Made by a program: the position numbers and the translations under genes
Notes under the pieces: model-generated
Database searches by the model: none
What the model was told of the DNA's origin: nothing
What the model saw: only the letters and a program-made list of their open reading frames with translations
Assembly (NCBI GenBank): GCA_963662965.1
Contig: OY759970.1
Coordinates: 2,480,001 to 2,544,000 of the forward strand
Origin: DTWD01 sp963662965
Lineage (GTDB): Bacteria > Acidobacteriota > Vicinamibacteria > Vicinamibacterales > UBA8438
Length of the DNA stretch: 64,000 nt
Direction: 5' to 3'
In this document: one piece after another, positions 8,924 to 14,783 of the stretch
Numbering within the stretch: the stretch's first letter is position 1
Layout of the letters: the number at the start of each line of letters is the position of its first letter

Positions 8924-9511
8924 ATGCGAGCCGACGTTCCATGCACGCACCTGGCGCTGGCTGCGCTGGCGGTGTGGCTCGTCCTCGGCGTGGCTGGGGT
9001 CGATGCCCAGCCCGCCTTTCATCCCATCGTCGTCGAGAGCCCAGCGATCGCCAGTGGCGAGACGATGCCCAGGGTCTACACGCCCGCCGGACGGAATCTG
9101 TCGCCGCCGTTAACCTGGAGCGACCTGCCGGAGGGCACCCGGCAGCTCGCGGTCGTCTGTGCCGACTTCGGTGCGGGCAATCCACCGCCGTGGGTGCATT
9201 GGATCATCTACGGGATCCCGGCGACGGCGAGTGGGCTGCCCGAGGGGCTGCCGATCGCGGCCGACCAGACGATGCCTGACGAGATCGCGGGAGCCATTCA
9301 AGGACATAACGGGTGGCAGCGTCCGTACTACCGGGGTCCCGCGCCACCGGCGGGGACGCCGCACCTCTATCACTTCACCGTCTACGCACTCGATGCGGCG
9401 CTGGCGCTTGGTCCCGACCTGACGCGTGACGAGCTCCTCGAAGCGATGGAGGGCCACGTTATAGGGCGTGGGGAGATCGTGCCGGTCTACGAGCGATTCG
9501 CCGGGGAGTAA
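8924..9511 (+). CDS. Exported YbhB/YbcL-type PEBP protein
   Basis: 195 residues: a signal peptide ending at VDAQ, then a complete phosphatidylethanolamine-binding fold. Its landmarks are NLSPPLTWSDLPEGTRQLAV, the ligand-pocket segment PPPWVHWIIYGIP, and TPHLYHFTVYALDA. Bacterial members of this Raf-kinase-inhibitor-like family have no settled function. The GTG at 8909 is an alternative start, but ATG 8924 gives the cleaner signal peptide. The gene ends 7 bases before the Tat-exported dehydrogenase subunit and may be co-transcribed with it. Confidence 0.88.
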   Translation: MRADVPCTHLALAALAVWLVLGVAGVDAQPAFHPIVVESPAIASGETMPRVYTPAGRNLSPPLTWSDLPEGTRQLAVVCADFGAGNPPPWVHWIIYGIPATASGLPEGLPIAADQTMPDEIAGAIQGHNGWQRPYYRGPAPPAGTPHLYHFTVYALDAALALGPDLTRDELLEAMEGHVIGRGEIVPVYERFAGE

Positions 9512-9518
9512 CAGAACC

Positions 9519-10256
9519 ATGGCCGAGGACCTCAAACCACGACGCATCACTCGCCGCGACTTGCTGCGGAGCGCGGGTGCCGCCGGCGCGGCCGCCGCGG
9601 TGGGCGTCCCTGGTCTTCCGGCGGCCGCCGAGGTGTCGCCGGCGATTGCCGCCGAGCAGACGACGAGGTCAGATGCGCTGGCCCGCGAGGCCTACGAGCA
9701 TCTCACGGCCGACGAGGCCGAGCTGCTCGAGGCGATCGCCGACCATCTGATCCCGGCCGACGAGCATGGGCCCGGCGCCGTCGACGTGCGCGCCGTCCGC
9801 TACATCGACCGTGCGTTGGGGGGGGCGCTCTCCGACTCGCTCGATGCCTACCGCACGGGCCTGGCTGCCTTCGACCGGTATTGCCGCTCGTCGCGCGGCG
9901 AGTCGTTCATGGAGCTGTCGCCCACCGACCGGATCTCGGCGCTGATCGACGTCGAGACCGGGGCGGCCACCGGCGCCGGGGCGGGGTTCGTCGGCAGCTC
10001 CGCTGGGTTCTTCGGCATGGTGCGCGGTCATGTCCTGCAGGGCACCTTCGGCGATCCGTACTACGGCGGCAACGCGAACTTCGCCGGGTGGGATCTGATC
10101 GGCTATCCCGGGGTGCGAACCGCGGTGACCGAAAACGATCAGCGCCGGCTCGAGGCGGACGAGCTCCCGCCGTACCGCCGCTCGGCCTACGACTGGGGCG
10201 AATTCGAGAAGGCGTCCGTCAGCGCGGCGAGGAAGGGACACCGTCATGGCGACTAG
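9519..10256 (+). CDS. Gluconate 2-dehydrogenase subunit 3-like protein (Tat-exported)
   Basis: 245 residues. It begins with a twin-arginine signal (ITRRDLLRSAGAAGAAAA). The mature part matches the small-subunit pattern of membrane-bound GMC sugar dehydrogenases: LTADEAELLEAIADHLIPADE near residue 70, then GHVLQGTFGDPYYGGNANFAGWDLIGYPG. In known enzymes this subunit carries the FAD-bearing GMC subunit through the Tat system and links it to a cytochrome c subunit. ATG 9519 is used. An upstream in-frame ATG at 9468 lies inside the PEBP gene. It overlaps the GMC gene by 11 bases, so the two are certainly coupled. No cytochrome subunit is adjacent. Confidence 0.88.
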   Translation: MAEDLKPRRITRRDLLRSAGAAGAAAAVGVPGLPAAAEVSPAIAAEQTTRSDALAREAYEHLTADEAELLEAIADHLIPADEHGPGAVDVRAVRYIDRALGGALSDSLDAYRTGLAAFDRYCRSSRGESFMELSPTDRISALIDVETGAATGAGAGFVGSSAGFFGMVRGHVLQGTFGDPYYGGNANFAGWDLIGYPGVRTAVTENDQRRLEADELPPYRRSAYDWGEFEKASVSAARKGHRHGD

Positions 10257-11952
10257 GCTGCCCGGCACGGACGTCGTGATTGTCGGGCTCGGCGCCGCCG
10301 GTGGTGTCGCCGCGCTCCCGCTGGCCGAGGCCGGAGTCTCGGTGGTTGGTCTGGAAGCGGGGAGCCGGCTCACCCGCAAGGACTTCGCGCCGGACGAGCT
10401 CCGCAACAACCTGCGCGCCTGGCCGTTCGTGGTGCAGAAGACCCAGCGCGAGATTCCGACGGCGCGGCCGAATCGGTCGTCGACGGCGACTCAAACGGCG
10501 GTGCATCCGATGATGAACGGCGTCGGCGGGACCACGCTTCACTACTGGGCCCAGAGCTGGCGGCTCAACCCGTGGGACTTCAAGGTGGTCAGCGAGACCA
10601 GACGCCGCTACGGTGCGTCGAGGATCCCCGAAGGGTCGACGGTGGAGGATTGGCCGTTCGGCTATGAGGAGCTCGAGCCGTACTACGACCGTGTCGAGCA
10701 CGAGATCGGGGTGTCGGGGCAGGCCGGCAACATCAACGGAGAGATTGACCGACGCGGGAACCCGTTCGAGGGGCCGCGGAAGCGTGAGTATCCGATGGAG
10801 CCGCTCCGTTGGACGGGGTTTATCGAACGGATGGCCGATACCGCACAGGGGCTTGGCTGGGATCCGTTTCCCGGCCCGGCCGCGGTGAACACGCGCACCT
10901 ATCAGGACCGGTCCGCGTGCATGTATCACGGGTTCTGCAATCGGGGCGGGTGCCACGTCGACGCGAAGAACTCCACCGCGGTGACGACGATCCCACGAGC
11001 GGAAGCGACCGGCAACCTGAAGGTCGTCCCCCACGCGCACGTCATCACCATCGACGCCGACCGCGACGGCCGCGTGAGCGGGGTCACCTATCTCCAGGGA
11101 GGCGAGGAGTTCTTCCAGCCGGCAAAGTTCGTGCTGGTGGCGAGCTATACGTACGAGAACGTCCGTCTGCTGCTGCGATCGGCGTCGCGGGCCTATCCGA
11201 TCGGTCTCTCCAACAATCACGCGCAGGTCGGACGACACTACCTCAGCCACCATCAAGGCGCGTCGGTGTCGGCGCTCTTTCCGTTCGATCTGAAGGCGTG
11301 GTACGGGCTACCGGCGCAAGGCGTGGCGGTCGATAATTGGGCCGACGACAACTTCGATCATACCGACCTCGACTTCGTCGGCGGCGGCAACCTCTGGGTG
11401 TACTCCGACCGCCGTCCGATCGGCGCCGCTGCCATGAACACGTTCGGTCGGGCCCCCACCTGGGGCTCGGCGTGGAAAGCGTTTATCGCCGAAAACGCCG
11501 ATCGGTCGAACACTTCCTATATCCAGAAGACGACGCTGCCGTACGAGTCGAACTATCTGGACCTCGACCCGGTGGTCACCGACCCGCTCGGACACCCGGT
11601 CATCCGGATTACCGCCGAGTACAAGGAGAACGAGCTCACGGTCGCCGAGTTCATGCAGGACAAGATGGAGCAGTGGTATCGCGAGGCGGGCGCGGTCGAG
11701 ATCATTCGCAGCGGGCTCGGTCGCACGATGGGGGTGACCACCCACGCGTATGGCGGCACGCGGATGGGCGATAACCCGGAGACCAACGTCGTGAACCGGT
11801 TCGGTATCTCGCACGAAGTGCCGAATTTGGCGGTGGTCGGCGCGTCGGTCATGGGCACGAGCGGTGCTCACAATCCGACGCTGACCGCGCAGGCCCTCTC
11901 GTGGCGTACGGCGGAGCACATCGTCGACCACTGGTCGTCGCTCGCCGAGTGA
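10246..11952 (+). CDS. GMC-family FAD oxidoreductase (sugar/alcohol dehydrogenase large subunit)
   Basis: 568 residues. The FAD-binding dinucleotide motif (DVVIVGLGAAGG, then EAG) is at residues ~8-40. The GMC signature GVGGTTLHYWAQSWR follows near residue 90. The C-terminus has the catalytic-region motifs HAYGGTRMGDNP and GAHNPTLTAQALSWR. It lacks its own signal peptide, as expected if the Tat-signal partner encoded just upstream carries it. GGAAGGGA at 10230-10238 precedes ATG 10246. The likely role is periplasmic oxidation of a polyol, sugar or sugar acid with electrons passed to a c-type cytochrome. The substrate is not identifiable. Confidence 0.92.
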   Translation: MATRLPGTDVVIVGLGAAGGVAALPLAEAGVSVVGLEAGSRLTRKDFAPDELRNNLRAWPFVVQKTQREIPTARPNRSSTATQTAVHPMMNGVGGTTLHYWAQSWRLNPWDFKVVSETRRRYGASRIPEGSTVEDWPFGYEELEPYYDRVEHEIGVSGQAGNINGEIDRRGNPFEGPRKREYPMEPLRWTGFIERMADTAQGLGWDPFPGPAAVNTRTYQDRSACMYHGFCNRGGCHVDAKNSTAVTTIPRAEATGNLKVVPHAHVITIDADRDGRVSGVTYLQGGEEFFQPAKFVLVASYTYENVRLLLRSASRAYPIGLSNNHAQVGRHYLSHHQGASVSALFPFDLKAWYGLPAQGVAVDNWADDNFDHTDLDFVGGGNLWVYSDRRPIGAAAMNTFGRAPTWGSAWKAFIAENADRSNTSYIQKTTLPYESNYLDLDPVVTDPLGHPVIRITAEYKENELTVAEFMQDKMEQWYREAGAVEIIRSGLGRTMGVTTHAYGGTRMGDNPETNVVNRFGISHEVPNLAVVGASVMGTSGAHNPTLTAQALSWRTAEHIVDHWSSLAE

Positions 11953-12001
11953 GCCGCCATCCAATCCATAGCCGCCTCGCGGCCGTAGATCGTACGGCGC
12001 A

Positions 12002-12675
12002 ATGGCGGTGCTCGTCATCATCCCGACGCTCAATGAGCGGGGTTCCACCCCTGTGCTGCCGCGCTGCGCGCGGCGCACCTGTTTCCGGCCCATATCCCTA
12101 CGCGCGAGCCGGTCTCGCTCGCGTACAGGTTGCTCGCGGTGACTACGAGCGGGCGCTGGCGTCGTACGAAGCGCTGATGGCGGACGTCCCGACCCCGGAG
12201 TGGTCGGTTTGGATCGGCGACCTGCACACGGCGACGGGGAATACGCGAGCCGCCGAAGCGGCGTATGTCCGCGCCTACGACCTCGAGCGAGCCGGGTGGG
12301 AAGCTAAAGAGCCGCAGTACGCGGCGCTGGCCCGATTTCTCGCCGAGCGGAATCGAGACATCGACGAGGCTGTCCAGCTGGCGGAACGCGGAGCGGCGAG
12401 CCGTCTGGACGTGCCTACGCTCGACGCCCTGGGCCTGGGCGTCCTGCCGCGCCGGCCGTCTCGAGACGGCACGTGCGGCGGCCGAGACCGCGATCTCCGT
12501 CGGCACCCGCGATCGACGTGTGTTGTATCACGCGGCGGCGATCCGACATGCGACCGGGGACGAGGCCGGTGCGCGCCGGTTGGTCGCCCGTGCGCTCGAC
12601 GGCCACGCCAGGTTCGACCTGGTGAACTCCCCGGCAGCGGTCGCGCTCCTCGACGCGCTTACCGCCGCCGATTGA
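12002..12675 (+). pseudogene. Remnant: glycosyltransferase-like start joined to a frameshifted TPR protein
   Basis: Two pieces are visible. The frame from ATG 12002 reads MAVLVIIPTLNERG, like the first strand of a family-2 glycosyltransferase, but degenerates at once and stops at 12140-12142. A second frame (from about 12099) encodes TPR-like sequence: GLARVQVARGDYERALASYEAL, IGDLHTATGNTRAAEAAYVRAY, then LAERGAASR. This breaks at 12431-12433, where one extra G shifts the frame. The next frame continues with AGRLETARAAAETAI and ALTAAD, then the stop at 12673-12675. It looks like the tail of an exported TPR protein after deletion and frameshift. A sequencing error could explain the frameshift but not the lost upstream half. 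Confidence 0.7.
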
Positions 12676-12725
12676 GCGCGGTTCGACAGTCCATTCTCGC
12701 GGTTCGATTTATTGGTTGAGTAAGG

Positions 12726-12766
12726 ACCCGGGCGGAAAATGGCAGACTTATTCCTGCCCGGGTTTT
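12726..12766 (+). terminator. Hairpin with short T-run between the TPR remnant and the DUF368 gene
   Basis: ACCCGGGC (12726-12733) pairs with GCCCGGGT (12756-12763). Four more pairs (GGAA with TTCC) extend the stem past a single bulged T. TTTT follows. It probably terminates the transcript from upstream. Because it lies only 18 bases before the DUF368 ATG, attenuation of that gene is an alternative. Confidence 0.55.
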
Positions 12767-12784
12767 AAGCTGTTAGGCACCTCT

Positions 12785-13804
12785 ATGCCAACGTCGACGT
12801 CGACCGACCTCCCCCTGGATATCGAAACGTTTCGCGGCCGGGCGCTCGCGATGCGGAGCGTCGTCGGAGGCGCCTTGATGGGGTTGGCCAATCTTGTTCC
12901 CGGTATCTCGGGGGGCACGATGCTGCTGGCGGTGGGCGTCTATCCACAATTCATCGGCGGCGTGGCAGAGGTGTCGACGCTCAGATTCCGACCGAAGGTC
13001 GTGCTCATGCTCGCCTACGTTGTTGGCGCCGCCGCGGTCGCGGCCGCGGGATTCGCGCGGCTGATCGCCGACGAGCTCGACCAGCATCGGTGGGCGATGT
13101 ACAGCCTGTTCATCGGCTTGACGTTGGGCGGCGTTCCCCTCATATGGCGTGCGCTCAAGCCCGCTGACCGCACGGCGACCACCAGCGCCCTCATCGCGGT
13201 GGCGGCGATGGCGCTGCTCGCCGTCATCGATCCCGAACGCCTCAGCCGCGCCGCGGAACCCGGCGCGGCGGCCTACGCCATGCTCGTTGTCGCCGGCGTT
13301 TTGGGTGGCGCCGCCATGATCTTGCCTGGCGTCTCCGGTGCCTATCTCTTGCTGATCCTCGGACAGTATCGGGTCCTCGTCGATGCGGTCGCGATGGCTG
13401 GGGACGGCGCGCGCACCGGCGCGTGGGCGCAGGCGGCGCAGGCCCTGCACGTTCTGGTTCCCGTCGGCGTCGGCGTCGTCGTGGGGGTGGTCGGTGTGAG
13501 CAAGCTCATGCGGATGCTGCTGGCCAACTACCAGCGGGCCACGCTTGGCTTTCTCTTGGGGCTGTTGCTCGGGGCGGTGTTCGGTTTGTGGCCGTACACG
13601 GCGCCTATCGCCCCGCAGATTGGGGACGTCGTGCGTGGCGTGGAACTAGCCACGCCGGAAATGGTGGACGTGGTTGATCTGAGGTACTACCGCCGAGAGG
13701 CTATCGCACCCAACGCGTGGCAGCTTGGCGTCGGGTCGGTGCTAGTGATGACCGGGTTCGGGGTCTCGTGGGGGATTTCCCGCGTTGGCACCACGGACTC
13801 CTAG
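12785..13804 (+). CDS. DUF368 polytopic membrane protein
   Basis: 339 residues with about eight to ten hydrophobic segments. The DUF368 landmarks are present: GALMGLANLVPGISGGTML near the N-terminus, and the mirrored GVLGGAAMILPGVSGAYLLLILG after the midpoint. These two inverted-repeat half-sites are characteristic of the family, which has been linked to polyprenyl-phosphate flipping across the inner membrane (PopT/DUF368 transporters). An upstream in-frame TTG (12716) would start inside the hairpin, so ATG 12785 is used. The gene converges with the cold-shock gene across a large shared hairpin. Confidence 0.87.
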   Translation: MPTSTSTDLPLDIETFRGRALAMRSVVGGALMGLANLVPGISGGTMLLAVGVYPQFIGGVAEVSTLRFRPKVVLMLAYVVGAAAVAAAGFARLIADELDQHRWAMYSLFIGLTLGGVPLIWRALKPADRTATTSALIAVAAMALLAVIDPERLSRAAEPGAAAYAMLVVAGVLGGAAMILPGVSGAYLLLILGQYRVLVDAVAMAGDGARTGAWAQAAQALHVLVPVGVGVVVGVVGVSKLMRMLLANYQRATLGFLLGLLLGAVFGLWPYTAPIAPQIGDVVRGVELATPEMVDVVDLRYYRREAIAPNAWQLGVGSVLVMTGFGVSWGISRVGTTDS

Positions 13805-13821
13805 TGGTCCCGGTCACATGT

Positions 13822-13861
13822 AGCCCGACCTGCCGGGACGGAATCCTGGCATGGTCGGGCT
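13822..13861. terminator. Large perfect-arm hairpin between convergent genes
   Basis: AGCCCGACC (13822-13830) pairs with GGTCGGGCT (13853-13861). The next four bases on each side (TGCC/GGCA) also pair, past one bulged base. It lies between the ends of the DUF368 and cold-shock genes. No T-run is present on either strand, so it may be an mRNA 3'-end stabiliser or a Rho-associated stop, not an intrinsic terminator. Confidence 0.5.
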
Positions 13862-13904
13862 CGTACCGCGAATCTCTCGAGCTCTACGCCGACGGAGTGC
13901 TGTG

Positions 13905-14114
13905 TCAGCCGGTGGTGACCACGTTCTCTGCGGCGGGGCCCTTCTGTCCCTGCACGACGTCGAATTCAACCCGCTGACCTTCGGCCAGACTCTTGAAACC
14001 TTCGCCCTGGATCGCCGAGTGATGCACGAAGACATCCTTCTCACCGTCATCACGGGTGATGAAACCAAAGCCCTTGCTGTCGTTGAACCACTTTACTGAT
14101 CCGCTAATCGCCAT
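13905..14114 (-). CDS. CspA-family cold-shock protein
   Basis: 69 residues covering one complete cold-shock domain. RNP1 is KGFGFI and RNP2 is DVFVHHSAI. The opening GSVKWFNDSKGFGFI is canonical. It binds single-stranded RNA or DNA and prevents mRNA secondary structure. AAGGAG lies 8 bases before the ATG at 14114. It follows the RRM gene on the same strand after 82 bases that contain a GTAGG repeat cluster, so the two nucleic-acid-binding proteins may share a transcript. The C-terminus (VVQGQKGPAAENV) is standard. Confidence 0.96.
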   Translation of the reverse strand: MAISGSVKWFNDSKGFGFITRDDGEKDVFVHHSAIQGEGFKSLAEGQRVEFDVVQGQKGPAAENVVTTG

Positions 14115-14149
14115 GATGTGTACTCCTTACGTGCTTACTAAACTACTTC

Positions 14150-14174
14150 CCTACGGACCTACCTACTTGCCTAC
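14150..14174 (-). repeat. GTAGG repeat cluster in the cold-shock leader
   Basis: On the minus strand GTAGG occurs four times, at forward positions 14170-14174, 14162-14166, 14158-14162 and 14150-14154, so the steps are 8, 4 and 8 bases. GTAG and GTAA variants continue toward the Shine-Dalgarno site. The cluster lies between the RRM and cold-shock genes, probably in untranslated RNA. It could be a binding site for one of the two adjacent RNA-binding proteins. That link is inference. Confidence 0.6.
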
Positions 14175-14196
14175 TGACCTCATGACCGACGGCGTC

Positions 14197-14568
14197 CTAG
14201 AAACCGCGCTTCCGGCCTCGTACTCCACGACGGCTCCCTTTCGGGCGTGACGGCTTGCGTCGCCGATCCTCGGACCTCGGGGGCGCGCCGCCGCCGCCGC
14301 CGCCGAATGACGGTTGAGATGTCCGCTCACGAGCCTCGCTCACTCGCAGCTGGCGGCCTCCGAGCTCAGTGCCGTCGATGCGCTCGATCGCGCCGTTCGC
14401 CGCGTCAGAGTCGCTGAACTCGATGAAGGCAAACCCACGAGGTTGGTTGGTTGCCCGATCCACCGGCAGGACAACCTCGACGACCGGACCGACGGTTGAA
14501 AACAGCGCCTCGAGTTCGTCCTGCGTCGTCTCGAAGCCGATATTGCCGACGAATACTCGTGAAGAAAT
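14197..14568 (-). CDS. RRM RNA-binding protein, apparently starting at ATT
   Basis: 123 residues if started at ATT 14568-14566: a single RNA-recognition motif with RNP2 VFVGNI at residues ~5-10 and RNP1 RGFAFIEF near residue 45, followed by a glycine- and arginine-rich tail (GGGGGGAPPRSEDRRRKPSR... RKRGF). This is the usual cyanobacterial/bacterial Rbp layout. The conventional start codons in this frame begin only at GTG 14463, which would remove RNP2 and half the domain. Upstream, AGGAGA (14580-14575) is followed at ideal spacing by GTCACG and then ATT TCT TCA CGA. The true start therefore appears to be ATT, or an ATG misread by one base. The downstream cold-shock gene is on the same strand. 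Confidence 0.85.
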   Translation of the reverse strand: MSSRVFVGNIGFETTQDELEALFSTVGPVVEVVLPVDRATNQPRGFAFIEFSDSDAANGAIERIDGTELGGRQLRVSEARERTSQPSFGGGGGGAPPRSEDRRRKPSRPKGSRRGVRGRKRGF

Positions 14569-14737
14569 CGTGACTCTCCTGACAGAAATTGCGTCCGGAA
14601 TCGCACGCTTATACAGGTGGCGACCCGTTTTGTCTTGCGCGCGCTGTGAGGGGACTGCGGCTGGCGAGTCGGCTCGCTACGTGGGCAAAGGCAGGACGAC
14701 GTGTTCGCGTGCGTTACATAATTCTCGAGGCGGTTCG

Positions 14738-14766
14738 ACTATATAGAACAGACCTCGATTGGGCAA
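14738..14766 (-). promoter_or_regulatory. Sigma-70-like promoter for the RRM gene
   Basis: Minus strand: TTGCCC (14766-14761) as the -35 element, a 17-base spacer, and TATAGT (14743-14738) as the -10 element. Matches to consensus are 4/6 and 5/6. Transcription would start near 14731, giving a leader of about 160 bases before the ATT start. This is long, as is common for cold-regulated RNA-binding protein genes. Confidence 0.6.
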
Positions 14767-14783
14767 GCCGGATCAAAAGCGGC

